Part shown: piece by piece, positions 8,572-16,894 of the stretch
Layout: every line of letters starts with the position of its first letter
Numbering within the stretch: position 1 is the first letter of the stretch
From: JALSRK01 sp964461995
GTDB lineage: Bacteria > Acidobacteriota > Terriglobia > Bryobacterales > Bryobacteraceae
Length of the DNA stretch: 64,000 bases
Assembly (NCBI GenBank): GCA_964461995.1
Contig: CAYWXL010000003.1
Coordinates: 1-64,000, forward strand
Reading direction: 5' to 3'
Notes under the pieces: generated by a model
What the model saw: the letters and a program-made list of their open reading frames with translations, nothing else
Told to the model about the DNA's origin: nothing
Databases searched by the model: none
Position numbers and translations under genes: made by a program

Positions 8572-9759
8572 CTACTCCTGCTGTTGCTGAGATTCGCCTC
8601 CCGCCGGCGATTCGCCGAGCAGCTCGAGCACGCGGGGATGGACCACTTTGCCGTCCCGCGTGAGCAACGTCTCGCGTACGATCTCGTCTTCGGCGTCCAC
8701 CTCGAGCCGGCCCTCCTTGACCATGTGAAGCAAAAAGGTGGAGATGTTGCGGGCATACATCTGCGAGGCATCCACCGGCACGAGCGACGGCAGGTTGGCC
8801 GGGCCGAGGATGGCGACGCCGTTTTCCTCAGTCTCCTCGCCGGGCCGCGTCAGTTCACAGTTACCACCCCGCTCGGCGGCCACATCGACGATCACCGAGC
8901 CGGCCTTCATGCCCCGGACCATCTCGGCGGTGACCAGCACCGGCGCCTTCTTGCCCGGTACCGAAGCGGTGGTGATGACCACGTCGGACTCGGCGATCGC
9001 CCCCGCCATCATCTCGCGCTGCTTGCGGTAGAACTCCTCGTCCAGCGCCTTCGCGTAGCCACCTTTATCCTCGGCTTCCTTGCTTTCCAGGCCCAGCTCG
9101 AGGAACCGGGCGCCGAGGCTCTGGACCTGCTCTTTGACCGCTGGCCGGATGTCGTAGGCGGTGACGACCGCGCCCAGACGCTTGGCGGTGGCGATCGCCT
9201 GAAGGCCGGCCACGCCGACACCGATGATCAACACCTTGGCCGGCTGCACCGTGCCGGCGGCGGTCATCAGCATCGGGAACATCTTCGGCAACCGGTTCGC
9301 GGCCAGCAGCACGGCCTTATAGCCCGCGACGGTGGCCATCGAGGAGAGCGCGTCCATAGGCTGCGCCCGGGTGATGCGCGGCATCAGCTCCATGGCGAAG
9401 GCGGTGGCGCCGGTCTCCGCCAGCTTCTTGACGATCTGCGGGTTGGCCAGCGGGTCACAGAATCCGATCACGGCCTGCCCGGCGCGGAGCAGTGTCAGAT
9501 CGGCTTCACCGGCCTCGAGGTTGGCCCCGTAGGAACGCACCTGCAAGACGATGTCCGCCTTCTCGAACAGCTCGGCCCGGCTGGCGGCGATGGCTGCGCC
9601 CTTGCCGGTGTACTCGGCGTCCGAGTGGCCGCTCGCCTGGCCTGCCCCGGTTTCGATCAGCACGCTCAGACCGGCCTTCTGAAGCCGGTCGATGGCTGCG
9701 GGCACGAGCGCCACGCGACGTTCATTGGGGAACGTTTCCCTGGGCACGCCTACGGTCAC
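8572..9759 (-). CDS. pntA: NAD(P) transhydrogenase subunit alpha part 1
   Basis: The 395-residue soluble NAD(H)-binding subunit (domain I) of the transhydrogenase, related to alanine dehydrogenase. It starts MTVGVPRETFPNERRVALVP and contains the nucleotide-binding motif VLIIGVGVAGLQAIATAKRL. The GTG start at 9759 is preceded by AGGAGGG at good spacing. First gene of the operon, with a sigma70-type promoter (TTGACA, 16 nt, TATTTT) upstream at 9791-9818. A Gln-rich C-terminal tail is the only unusual element. Confidence 0.95.
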   Translation of the reverse strand: MTVGVPRETFPNERRVALVPAAIDRLQKAGLSVLIETGAGQASGHSDAEYTGKGAAIAASRAELFEKADIVLQVRSYGANLEAGEADLTLLRAGQAVIGFCDPLANPQIVKKLAETGATAFAMELMPRITRAQPMDALSSMATVAGYKAVLLAANRLPKMFPMLMTAAGTVQPAKVLIIGVGVAGLQAIATAKRLGAVVTAYDIRPAVKEQVQSLGARFLELGLESKEAEDKGGYAKALDEEFYRKQREMMAGAIAESDVVITTASVPGKKAPVLVTAEMVRGMKAGSVIVDVAAERGGNCELTRPGEETEENGVAILGPANLPSLVPVDASQMYARNISTFLLHMVKEGRLEVDAEDEIVRETLLTRDGKVVHPRVLELLGESPAGGESQQQQE

Positions 9760-9790
9760 AGTTCAGCCCTCCTGCGCATGAAATCACCGG

Positions 9791-9818
9791 AAAATACTGA
9801 TGATAGCGCGATTGTCAA
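9791..9818 (-). promoter_or_regulatory. Sigma70-type promoter of the pnt operon
   Basis: On the minus strand, TTGACA (9818-9813) is separated by 16 nt from TATTTT (9796-9791). The start codon is about 30 nt further on, leaving room for the AGGAGGG ribosome site. The -35 element lies inside a perfect 12-bp palindrome. Confidence 0.55.
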
Positions 9819-9825
9819 CGTTGAC
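9814..9825. promoter_or_regulatory. 12-bp palindrome over the pnt -35 box
   Basis: GTCAACGTTGAC is a perfect palindrome that overlaps the -35 element of the pnt promoter. This position is typical of an operator. No regulator is assigned. Confidence 0.35.
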
Positions 9826-9878
9826 GCGCGGCGTCTAGGTTGCCGAAGCCGGGCGGCGTGGCGAGGAGGACTGATTTC

Positions 9879-9955
9879 TGGCGCGCCCGGAGGGACTCGA
9901 ACCCCCGACCTACTGGTTCGAAGCCAGCCGCTCTATCCAACTGAGCTACGGGCGC
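9879..9955 (-). tRNA. tRNA-Arg (anticodon TCG)
   Basis: A complete 77-nt cloverleaf on the minus strand. The acceptor arm GCGCCCG pairs with CGGGCGC. The D arm is GCTC/GAGC. The anticodon stem GCTGG/CCAGT encloses the loop CTTCGAA, giving anticodon TCG, and the T loop TTCGAGT is present. The 3' CCA is encoded in the DNA. It reads CGA codons, and CGG/CGT depending on modification. Confidence 0.95.
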
Positions 9956-9978
9956 GCTACCATCAATCATGGTAGCTC

Positions 9979-10572
9979 ATGAGCTCCAGGGATTCGAGGC
10001 GCGAAGTGGAGATCAAGCTTCGCCTGCCGGACGCAGCCACCGGCCGCCGCCTCCTGCGCCGTTCTGGTTTCCGGCTCTTGCACCGCCGGAAGTTCGAGAG
10101 CAACGCCTTGTTCGACACGCCGGAGCGGACCCTTACCGAGAGGGGGAAACTGTTGCGGGTGCGGCGCTCCGGAAGCCGCTGCTCGCTCACTTACAAAGGC
10201 CCTGGCCGCGAGGGGCGGTACAAGGATCGCGAAGAGATCGAAGTCGAGATCGCCGACGCCGAAGCGATGATGGAGCTGCTGCACGCACTGGGTATGGAGG
10301 TGATCTTCCGGTACGAGAAGTACCGGGCCGAGTATGCGGCGCCGGACGGCGGCGTCGCCACCGTGGACGAGACGCCGATCGGAGTCTTTTTGGAGCTCGA
10401 AGGCCGTCCGGAATGGATCGACCGGGCCGCGTCGGAGCTCGGCTTCGACGAGTCCGACTACATCACCGCCACTTACGCAGAACTGTACCTGGAGAGTACC
10501 GTGGATGGGGCCGACCGTGGCGATATGGTATTCGACCGAAGGCGGCGAAACAGCCTAGGGTATACACCTTAG
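9979..10572 (+). CDS. CYTH domain protein (class IV adenylate cyclase-like)
   Basis: A 197-residue CYTH-family protein. The family hydrolyses or binds triphosphorylated substrates in a beta-barrel tunnel lined with acidic and basic residues. The signature ExExK appears as EVEIK at residues 9-13. Further charged strand motifs include GKLLRVRRSG and the late FLELEGRPE. Members include thiamine triphosphatases, inorganic triphosphatases and class IV cyclases; the sequence alone does not say which. It starts 24 nt after the oppositely oriented tRNA-Arg and stands alone. Confidence 0.85.
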   Translation: MSSRDSRREVEIKLRLPDAATGRRLLRRSGFRLLHRRKFESNALFDTPERTLTERGKLLRVRRSGSRCSLTYKGPGREGRYKDREEIEVEIADAEAMMELLHALGMEVIFRYEKYRAEYAAPDGGVATVDETPIGVFLELEGRPEWIDRAASELGFDESDYITATYAELYLESTVDGADRGDMVFDRRRRNSLGYTP

Positions 10573-10573
10573 A

Positions 10574-10605
10574 TTCGGCCAAATAAAACCTTAATTCGAC
10601 CAAAT
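10574..10605 (+). repeat. Direct repeat with 21-nt period
   Basis: TTCGGCCAAAT (10574-10584) and TTCGACCAAAT (10595-10605) differ at one base and start 21 nt apart, about two helical turns. They lie in an AT-rich stretch just upstream of the promoter at 10636-10664 and look like paired binding sites for an activator. Confidence 0.4.
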
Positions 10606-10635
10606 CCAGAAAATCCGGGCGGCCGTTGCTGTATC

Positions 10636-10664
10636 CTGACAGTGAGACTTTCTGACTCTATACT
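10636..10664 (+). promoter_or_regulatory. Sigma70-type promoter of the small membrane protein
   Basis: CTGACA, a 17-nt spacer and TATACT: each hexamer matches consensus at five of six positions, making this one of the best promoters in the window. The ATG lies 24 nt after the -10 box, with AGGAAAGG between. Confidence 0.65.
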
Positions 10665-10688
10665 CAGGAAGACAGGAAAGGATCGCTG

Positions 10689-11135
10689 ATGATCGTAAGT
10701 GTGGTCATTCTCACCGTGTCGGCGGCACTGTTCCTGTACTGGTTCCGCTACGTGTGTGCGCTCATTCTCAGCACCCGCACGGTGAGAGACTTTAGCGAAC
10801 AGATCGCGGCGCAGAACCAGCTCCAGTTCGCTGAGATCCAGCAACGCCTTGCTCACGCGAGCACGGCGGATCTGGAGTCGATTTACTCAGCGCTGGAACG
10901 GGACTACGAAGCGGTCAACCGCTTGCTTGAAAAGGCCGGGGGTCTCCAGGTTGGTGGGGATTCACTCGAGGAAACGATGCTTCGGATCGATTTCCGCATC
11001 ATGCAGGTGGTTTACGCAGTTTCCCGTTGGTTCTCGGTTTCGCGGGCCCGGGCAGCCTTGGAGGAGATGTCCGAGATTGTCGCCCACTTCGCTGATGCTT
11101 GTGGGGAAAGGGCCGCGGAAGTGCGAGGCGCATAG
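10689..11135 (+). CDS. Small membrane-anchored protein, unknown
   Basis: A 148-residue protein with one N-terminal transmembrane helix (about residues 2-27) followed by a soluble, charged alpha-helical region likely to form coiled coil (about 30-140). I do not recognise a family. It has a strong promoter of its own, an AGGAAAGG ribosome site and a clear intrinsic terminator, so it is probably an independently transcribed gene. A paired direct repeat upstream suggests regulation. Confidence 0.65.
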   Translation: MIVSVVILTVSAALFLYWFRYVCALILSTRTVRDFSEQIAAQNQLQFAEIQQRLAHASTADLESIYSALERDYEAVNRLLEKAGGLQVGGDSLEETMLRIDFRIMQVVYAVSRWFSVSRARAALEEMSEIVAHFADACGERAAEVRGA

Positions 11136-11157
11136 TTAGGTTAGCGAAAAGGACAGC

Positions 11158-11197
11158 GGCGTACAGGCACCGCACGGGGTGTCTGTGCGCCTTTTTT
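11158..11197 (+). terminator. Intrinsic terminator
   Basis: A long stem GGCGTACAGGCACC / GGTGTCTGTGCGCC (with G-T pairs) closed by a 6-nt loop is followed directly by TTTTTT. It ends the membrane-protein transcript and abuts the -10 box of the MoxR gene. Confidence 0.88.
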
Positions 11198-11199
11198 CT

Positions 11200-11205
11200 T
11201 AGAAT
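11200..11205 (+). promoter_or_regulatory. -10 box of the moxR gene
   Basis: TAGAAT ends 6 nt before the GTG start at 11212, immediately after the U-tract of the preceding terminator. It implies a leaderless transcript. The -35 region would lie inside the terminator stem. Confidence 0.45.
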
Positions 11206-11211
11206 GGTATT

Positions 11212-12201
11212 GTGCCGCTGCAGATCAGCCTGGAGGAGTCCGTCGCCAAGCTCGACCGGGTTCGGGACGAGATTGGAAAGATCATTGTCGGCCAGAGGGG
11301 CGCGGTCGATGGCGTCCTGATCTGCCTGCTTTCCGGCGGCCATGTCCTGCTGGAGGGTGTGCCGGGATTGGGAAAGACCACGCTGCTCAGGACGCTGGCC
11401 CGGGTTCTCGATTTGAAGTATTCCCGCATCCAGTTCACTCCTGACCTGATGCCCGCCGACATCATCGGCAGCATGGTGATCGAGACCGACGAACGCGGGG
11501 GCAAGGCGTTGCGGTTTCAGCCGGGGCCGATCTTCGCCCACTTGGTGTTGGCCGATGAGATCAACCGCGCGACGCCGAAAACCCAGAGCGCCTTGCTCGA
11601 AGCGATGCAGGAACGGACCGTGACGAGCGGCACGAGCAGCCATCCGCTGGATCAACCGTTTTTGGTGATGGCCACCCAGAACCCGATCGAGATGGAAGGC
11701 ACCTACCCGCTACCGGAGGCGCAGCTCGACCGGTTCCTTATGAAGATTGTGGTGGAATACCCGTCCCGGGATGAGCTCGGCCGGATCGTGGATCGGACGA
11801 TCCATCGCGAGGAGATCAGCGTCGAGCGGGTGATGGACAGGGAGGAGATCCTGGGTCTGCGGAAGGTCTGCCGGGACGTGCTGGTGGCCGGCCATGTGCG
11901 CGAGTTCGCTATCGACCTCGTGCTGGCTACCCAGCCGGGGAGTGAACAGGCGCATCCACTGGCGAAGAAGTACATCCGTTACGGCAGCTCGCCGCGCGGG
12001 GCGCAGGCGTTGGTGGAGTGCGGGCGGGCTTTGGCGCTGATGCGGGGACGGCTGCAGTTGAGCGTAGACGACATCCGCGATCTGGCTCCGGCGGTGTTGC
12101 GGCACCGCGTCATCTTGAATTTCGACGCCCACGCCGACGGCCAGACTCCGGACGCCATTCTCAAAGAGATCATCGCGACGACTCCGGTGGGAGCCGGCTA
12201 G
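11212..12201 (+). CDS. MoxR-family AAA+ ATPase
   Basis: A 329-residue MoxR ATPase. The family acts as chaperones that mature or insert metal centres, often next to von Willebrand A-domain proteins. Walker A is GVPGLGKTT (49-57), Walker B is LVLADE (111-116), and the AAA_lid_2 domain occupies the C-terminal third. The usual DUF58 and VWA partner genes are absent; the next gene is a convergent methyltransferase overlapping by 4 nt, so this copy is isolated from its normal operon. The GTG start follows a -10-like TAGAAT with almost no leader. Confidence 0.92.
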   Translation: MPLQISLEESVAKLDRVRDEIGKIIVGQRGAVDGVLICLLSGGHVLLEGVPGLGKTTLLRTLARVLDLKYSRIQFTPDLMPADIIGSMVIETDERGGKALRFQPGPIFAHLVLADEINRATPKTQSALLEAMQERTVTSGTSSHPLDQPFLVMATQNPIEMEGTYPLPEAQLDRFLMKIVVEYPSRDELGRIVDRTIHREEISVERVMDREEILGLRKVCRDVLVAGHVREFAIDLVLATQPGSEQAHPLAKKYIRYGSSPRGAQALVECGRALALMRGRLQLSVDDIRDLAPAVLRHRVILNFDAHADGQTPDAILKEIIATTPVGAG

Positions 12202-12914
12202 ACCGCAGGATTTCGTCGGCCCTCAGCCTTTCTTTCCGTGGCGGCGGGCGATGGCGCCGCTAGGGTCGGACCCGGCTTCCGGAACCAGGCGTAGCAGTGA
12301 TTCCCGATGCGGCGGGCGTGGGGCGAGCCGAGCAAAAGCAAGTCCAGATAGCGCACAGGGAACAGGAACCAGCCGATAAGGCCGTGCGCCAGCACCCGCC
12401 ACCAGCGCCATGGCAACAGCAGCTTCACAAATTCGAGCGTGATCACCAGCCACGTAGCCGCCGGACCGGTGCGCCAGCCTTCGGCGACCAGCTCCATGCC
12501 CCCAGCGAGGAGTCTCAGGCCGTCGGGCGTAAACCGGTGGAGGTCGTGGGGGTACTGGTGGAAGGGATGGCAGAACGGGACGACGACATGAACCACACCG
12601 CCCGGTTCGGTGACGCGCTCGAGTTCGCGCATGACGCGGCCGGGATCAGCGACGTGTTCGAGGACGGCGTCGCACTCGACGCGCCGGAAGGTGGCGTCCG
12701 GAAACGGGAGCCGGTGCGCGTCGGCGACGACATCGACCCCCGTACCCAGACGGATATCGATATTGACGAATCCATCGGGGTGGCAGCCGGCGCCACCTAC
12801 GTAGAGGTTCCAGCGGCCCATGGGCGCGCCGATCTCCTCGCGCGGGTTGAGCACGAACGGGCGGGGCGGCAGCAGCCGGCGAAGGAGTCCTCTCACGTGA
12901 GCATTATCCGGCAT
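12198..12914 (-). CDS. Class I SAM-dependent methyltransferase
   Basis: A 238-residue protein of the Methyltransf_11 type. LYVGGAGCHPDGFVNIDI is a variant glycine-rich motif I, followed by VDVVADAHRLPFPDATFRRV and ECDAVLEHVADPGRVMRE, as in methyltransferases of cell-surface or small-molecule pathways. The C-terminal third (about 165-215) is strongly hydrophobic and may sit at the membrane. The ATG at 12914 is preferred; longer readings in the frame are Arg/Pro-rich noise. It is convergent with moxR. Substrate unknown. Confidence 0.78.
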   Translation of the reverse strand: MPDNAHVRGLLRRLLPPRPFVLNPREEIGAPMGRWNLYVGGAGCHPDGFVNIDIRLGTGVDVVADAHRLPFPDATFRRVECDAVLEHVADPGRVMRELERVTEPGGVVHVVVPFCHPFHQYPHDLHRFTPDGLRLLAGGMELVAEGWRTGPAATWLVITLEFVKLLLPWRWWRVLAHGLIGWFLFPVRYLDLLLLGSPHARRIGNHCYAWFRKPGPTLAAPSPAATERKAEGRRNPAV

Positions 12915-12964
12915 GGGCGAGACGGGGCGCGCCGCCGGGAACCGGCAGAGGGAGCCCGGGCGCA

Positions 12965-14071
12965 TCACTCGATCCAGCCGCCGCCGAGGAGGAGGTCTCC
13001 CTGGTAGAAGACAGCGGCCTGGCCGGGCGTCACCGCCCGCTGCGGTTCGTCGAAGCGGACGAGCACCCGGTCCGGCTCCGAGGTTGGGATCAGGACCGCT
13101 GGCGCGGCCTTGTGTTGGTGGCGGATCCGGACTTGGGCGCGCACCGGCCTCTCGATCGGCGGTACGGACACCCAATTCACGTCGCGAGCGGTTAACTCGT
13201 CCCGCAATAGGTCGTCACGGCGGCCCACGACCACTTGCTGGGTCTCCGGCTCGGTCCGGATTACGTAGAGGGGTTCACCGACGGCCACGCCCAAACCCTT
13301 GCGCTGGCCTACGGTAAACCGGTGGACGCCAGCGTGCCGCCCAAGAACGCGACCGCTGGTGTCCACGATCTCGCCTTCCCATTCGAGACCGCTCCCGCCC
13401 TTTTCGCGGAACCACGCGTCGATGAAGGCCGTGTAATCTCCGTTGGGTACAAAGCAGATCTCCTGGCTTTCGGCCTTCTCAGCAACGGGGATCCCCAAGC
13501 GGCGTGCGTGGGCGCGAACCTCATCCTTGGTCATGCCGCCGAGCGGGAACATGGTGCGGCTGAGCTGTTCCTGGGTAAGACCGAACAAGAAGTAGCTCTG
13601 GTCCTTAGCTGGATCGACGCCCTTGCGGAGGCGCCAGCGCCCGGTTTCCGGATCCCGGTCGATGCGGGCGTAGTGTCCGGTGGCGATGCGCGAAGCACCG
13701 ACCCCAGCGGCAACGGCAAGAAACTTGTCAAATTTGACAACGTTATTGCATAGAGCGCAGGGGATCGGCGTGCGTCCCCGCAAGTACTCCTCGACGAACG
13801 GAGCGACAACCTTTTCCTCGAACTCTTCTTCCAAATTGATGACGTAAAACGGGATTCCCAAGCGCGACGCCACGGTCCGAGCATCGTAGACGTCGTCGAG
13901 CGAGCAGCAGCGGCCACTGCGTGCGCCGGTCTGAAGCTCCGGGAATCGACGCTGGTCCCAGAGCTGCATCGTCATACCGACAACTTTATTGCCGTACTCT
14001 TGCAGCAAAGCCGCGGCGGTGGACGAGTCCACCCCTCCCGACATGGCGACGGCGATGAGTTCCTCGGCCAT
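12965..14071 (-). CDS. mnmA: tRNA-specific 2-thiouridylase MnmA
   Basis: A 368-residue enzyme that installs the 2-thio group on U34 of tRNA-Lys, -Glu and -Gln, using ATP and a persulfide sulfur. The PP-loop SGGVDSS occupies residues 11-17. The two catalytic cysteines are in PCALCNNVVKF and SQEICFVPNGDY. It lies 13 nt downstream of a cysteine desulfurase gene on the same strand, which is the likely sulfur donor. Confidence 0.96.
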   Translation of the reverse strand: MAEELIAVAMSGGVDSSTAAALLQEYGNKVVGMTMQLWDQRRFPELQTGARSGRCCSLDDVYDARTVASRLGIPFYVINLEEEFEEKVVAPFVEEYLRGRTPIPCALCNNVVKFDKFLAVAAGVGASRIATGHYARIDRDPETGRWRLRKGVDPAKDQSYFLFGLTQEQLSRTMFPLGGMTKDEVRAHARRLGIPVAEKAESQEICFVPNGDYTAFIDAWFREKGGSGLEWEGEIVDTSGRVLGRHAGVHRFTVGQRKGLGVAVGEPLYVIRTEPETQQVVVGRRDDLLRDELTARDVNWVSVPPIERPVRAQVRIRHQHKAAPAVLIPTSEPDRVLVRFDEPQRAVTPGQAAVFYQGDLLLGGGWIE

Positions 14072-14084
14072 GGCAGACTCAGGC

Positions 14085-15263
14085 TCACCTGCTGACGGGC
14101 GAGACTTTCCGGAGGTGTTCCACCGCGCTGACGACGGCTTCGACGAGAGCGTCCACCTGGGCGGTGTCGTTCGCGCGTCCCAGGGAGAAGCGGATACTCG
14201 AGCGGGCGCGTTCCCGACTCAAGCCCATGGCACGGAGCACGTGGGAGGCTTCGGTGGCGCCCGAGGAGCAGGCCGCCCCGGTGGCCACCGCAAACCCTTT
14301 GAGATCCAGCGCAATGAGCAGGGAGTCCCCGCCGACGCCGTCGAAATAGATATTGGTCGTATTGGCAACGCGGGGGCCGCTACCGTTTACGCCCGTGCCC
14401 GGGATGCGGTCGAGGACTGCTTGCTCGAGGCGGTCCCGGAGGGCGGCGAGGCGGGGGATTTCCTCGCGCGCGTGCTTGCGCACCCAACGGGCGGCTTCGC
14501 CCATCGCCGCCGCGGCGGGCACATTCTGGGTGCCCGGACGCCGCTGCCGCTCCTGAGGTCCCCCGTAGAGGGCGGACTCGAACGGGGCGCCGGCGCGGAC
14601 CCAAAGGGCCCCGATCCCCTTCGGCGCGTAAAACTTGTGGCCGCTGATGGCGTAATAATCCCCGGGGGGGCCGGCGGGATCGAGCGGCAGCCGCCCGGGG
14701 GCCTGCACGCCGTCCACGTGGAAAGGAACCCCGGCTTCACGGGCGATCGCGGCGATCTCCTCCACCGGCTGGATGACGCCCGTCTCGTTGTTGACATGCA
14801 TGATGGCGATCAGCGCCGTCTCGGGCCGCAGCGCCCGCCGCACCTCGTCCGGATCGACGGCCCCGGAACCATCCACCGGCAGGTAGGTAGCGACAGCGCC
14901 TTCCCGTTCGAGCTGACCGACGGCGCGCATCACCGCCGGATGCTCGATCTGCGTAGTGATGATATGTCTACCGGAAACGCCCTGATAGCGCACCGGGCCC
15001 AGGACCCCGTGGTTGTTCGACTCGGTACCTCCGCTGGTGAAGAAGATCTCCTTGGGATCGACCGAGAGCATCCAGGCCACCTCCTCGCGGGCGCGTTCCA
15101 GGCGGCTGCGGGCCTCCTGGCCGAACCAGTGTATGCTGGACGCGTTGCCGAAATTCTCGCGCAGCAGATCCGTATAGAGGTTCAGCACCTCCTCGGAGAC
15201 GGGAGTAGTGGCATTATGGTCGAAGTAGTAACGCTGCACGAGCCTTTGGAGCCGGCCGTCCAC
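14085..15263 (-). CDS. iscS: Cysteine desulfurase (NifS/IscS type)
   Basis: A PLP enzyme (392 residues from the GTG at 15263) that converts cysteine to alanine and a protein persulfide. YFDHNATTP opens the fold, the PLP lysine is in SGHKFYAPKG, and the active-site cysteine is in ATGAACSSGA, a NifS-like short loop. The true start may be the GTG at 15240, since alignable sequence begins at RYYFDHNATTP. It forms a sulfur-transfer pair with mnmA immediately downstream. A TAGAAT -10 candidate lies upstream, back to back with the SAM-hydrolase gene. Confidence 0.93.
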   Translation of the reverse strand: MDGRLQRLVQRYYFDHNATTPVSEEVLNLYTDLLRENFGNASSIHWFGQEARSRLERAREEVAWMLSVDPKEIFFTSGGTESNNHGVLGPVRYQGVSGRHIITTQIEHPAVMRAVGQLEREGAVATYLPVDGSGAVDPDEVRRALRPETALIAIMHVNNETGVIQPVEEIAAIAREAGVPFHVDGVQAPGRLPLDPAGPPGDYYAISGHKFYAPKGIGALWVRAGAPFESALYGGPQERQRRPGTQNVPAAAAMGEAARWVRKHAREEIPRLAALRDRLEQAVLDRIPGTGVNGSGPRVANTTNIYFDGVGGDSLLIALDLKGFAVATGAACSSGATEASHVLRAMGLSRERARSSIRFSLGRANDTAQVDALVEAVVSAVEHLRKVSPVSR

Positions 15264-15305
15264 CGGGCCGGTGCGGGTTCAGTCCTGATTTGATTCTAAC
15301 AATCC

Positions 15306-16094
15306 ATGGCGAGACCGATCATCACGCTCACCACCGATTTCGGCAACTCGGATCATTTCGTCGGCACGATGAAGGGGGTGATCCTCAACATCCTGCCCAC
15401 GGCGCAGATCGTGGATATCAGCCACGAGATCACGCCGTTCCAGATCCCGGAGGCCGCCTTCGTGATTTCCCAGGCGTACCGGTATTTTCCGAAGCGGACC
15501 GTGCATGTGGTGGTGGTGGATCCGGGAGTGGGAACGACGAGGCGCCCGATCCTCGTAGAAGCGGCCGGCCAGTTCTTCGTGGCTCCGGACAACGGGGTTC
15601 TCTCGATCGTCATGTCGCGGGAGAAGTTCAAGGCCCGGCACATCACCGCCCGGAAGTACTTCCTGCCGGAAGTCAGCAACACCTTCCACGGCCGGGACAT
15701 CTTCGCTCCGGTGGCGGCCCACTTGCGCAGCGGGGTTCCGCCGTCGAAGTTCGGGCGGCTGATCCGGGACCCGCTGCGGTCGAGTTTCGGGGAGCCGGTG
15801 CGGACCGGGAAGCGGTTCTGGTCGGGCACGGTGTTGAAGATCGACCGCTTCGGCAACCTGATCACGAATTTCCGGATCGACGAGTTCCCGCAGCTCCGGG
15901 AGCGGCCGTTTGAGATGACGGCGGGGATCCAGCCGGTGACGAAGATGGTGGAGACTTACGGCGCGGCTCCCCGCGGCGAGTTCGTCGTGGTCCCGGGCAG
16001 CTCCGGGTACCTGGAGGTGGCTTGCAACCAGGATTCGGCGGCCAAGCGGATCGGCTGCGGCGTCGGGGCCCCGGTGGAGCTGGTCATTTACTGA
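15306..16094 (+). CDS. SAM hydroxide adenosyltransferase (DUF62)
   Basis: A 262-residue DUF62 protein. Characterised members hydrolyse S-adenosylmethionine to adenosine and methionine; halogenase relatives use chloride or fluoride. The family motifs TTDFG near the N-terminus, VVDPGVGTTRRP and APDNG are present, and there is no chlorinase-type insertion that I can see. It starts just after a divergent desulfurase gene, and its stop overlaps the mutM start by one base, so the two are co-translated. Confidence 0.9.
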   Translation: MARPIITLTTDFGNSDHFVGTMKGVILNILPTAQIVDISHEITPFQIPEAAFVISQAYRYFPKRTVHVVVVDPGVGTTRRPILVEAAGQFFVAPDNGVLSIVMSREKFKARHITARKYFLPEVSNTFHGRDIFAPVAAHLRSGVPPSKFGRLIRDPLRSSFGEPVRTGKRFWSGTVLKIDRFGNLITNFRIDEFPQLRERPFEMTAGIQPVTKMVETYGAAPRGEFVVVPGSSGYLEVACNQDSAAKRIGCGVGAPVELVIY

Positions 16095-16885
16095 TGCCGG
16101 AACTTCCCGAAGTCGAAGCGGTGTGCCGGAAGCTGCGCCGGGACCTGCGGGGAGCCCGGATCCGGCGGGCGCGACTGTTGCGAGCGAGCGACCCGCGCTT
16201 AGAGCGGAGGCTACGCGGCCGCCGGATCGAGACGGTGGAGCGGCGGGGCAAGAATGTCCTGATCCGGCTGGGGCGGGACAGCGTGCTTCGGGTTCATCTA
16301 AGGATGACCGGGAATCTTTATGCCTTGCCCGCCGCCGCGAATCTACCCGGCACGGCGCGGGCATGGTTCGAGTTGGCGGACGGCCGGGCGCTGGTGTTCG
16401 ACGATCCGCGGGCCCTGGGCCGCATTGAGCTGCTCTCAGAGGCGGAGCTGGAGTCACTGTCCGCCTCGCTGGGACCCGAGCCATTGTCGGCGGCCTTCAC
16501 CGCCGCGTATCTCCGGGCGGCGGCGGCGCGGTCGCGGCAAGCAATCAAGCTCTTCCTGCTGGACCAGAGCAAGATCGCCGGGCTGGGAAACATTTACGCG
16601 GCGGAGGCGCTTCACCGGGCGGGCGTTCACCCGGCGCGGCCGGCGAACGGGCTGGGGCGCAAGCGCTTGGAGCGTCTGCACGGAGCGATTGTTGCGGTTC
16701 TGGAGCTTGCAGTACAATCGGCGTGTAACGCCTACGAAGGTCCGGGGCGCTATAACTCCGCCGAAACGTTTCCCGTCGCCGTCTACGGCCGGGAGGGGCT
16801 TCCGTGTCCCGAGTGCGGGCGGCGGGTCCGGCGCATTCTTCAAGCAGGCCGTTCCACCTATTATTGCCCTGGGTGTCAGAGGTGA
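16094..16885 (+). CDS. mutM: Formamidopyrimidine-DNA glycosylase MutM/Fpg
   Basis: A 263-residue base-excision repair enzyme that removes 8-oxoguanine and formamidopyrimidines and nicks the strand. The start is fixed by MPELPEVE, since Pro2 is the catalytic nucleophile and Glu3 is essential. The conserved lysine is in RRGKNVLIRL. The C-terminal zinc finger has CPEC and CPGC pairs. The ATG overlaps the TGA of the SAM-hydrolase gene (TGATG). It is followed 9 nt later by the methionine synthase-type fusion. Confidence 0.96.
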   Translation: MPELPEVEAVCRKLRRDLRGARIRRARLLRASDPRLERRLRGRRIETVERRGKNVLIRLGRDSVLRVHLRMTGNLYALPAAANLPGTARAWFELADGRALVFDDPRALGRIELLSEAELESLSASLGPEPLSAAFTAAYLRAAAARSRQAIKLFLLDQSKIAGLGNIYAAEALHRAGVHPARPANGLGRKRLERLHGAIVAVLELAVQSACNAYEGPGRYNSAETFPVAVYGREGLPCPECGRRVRRILQAGRSTYYCPGCQR

Positions 16886-16894
16886 CAATTCGAG

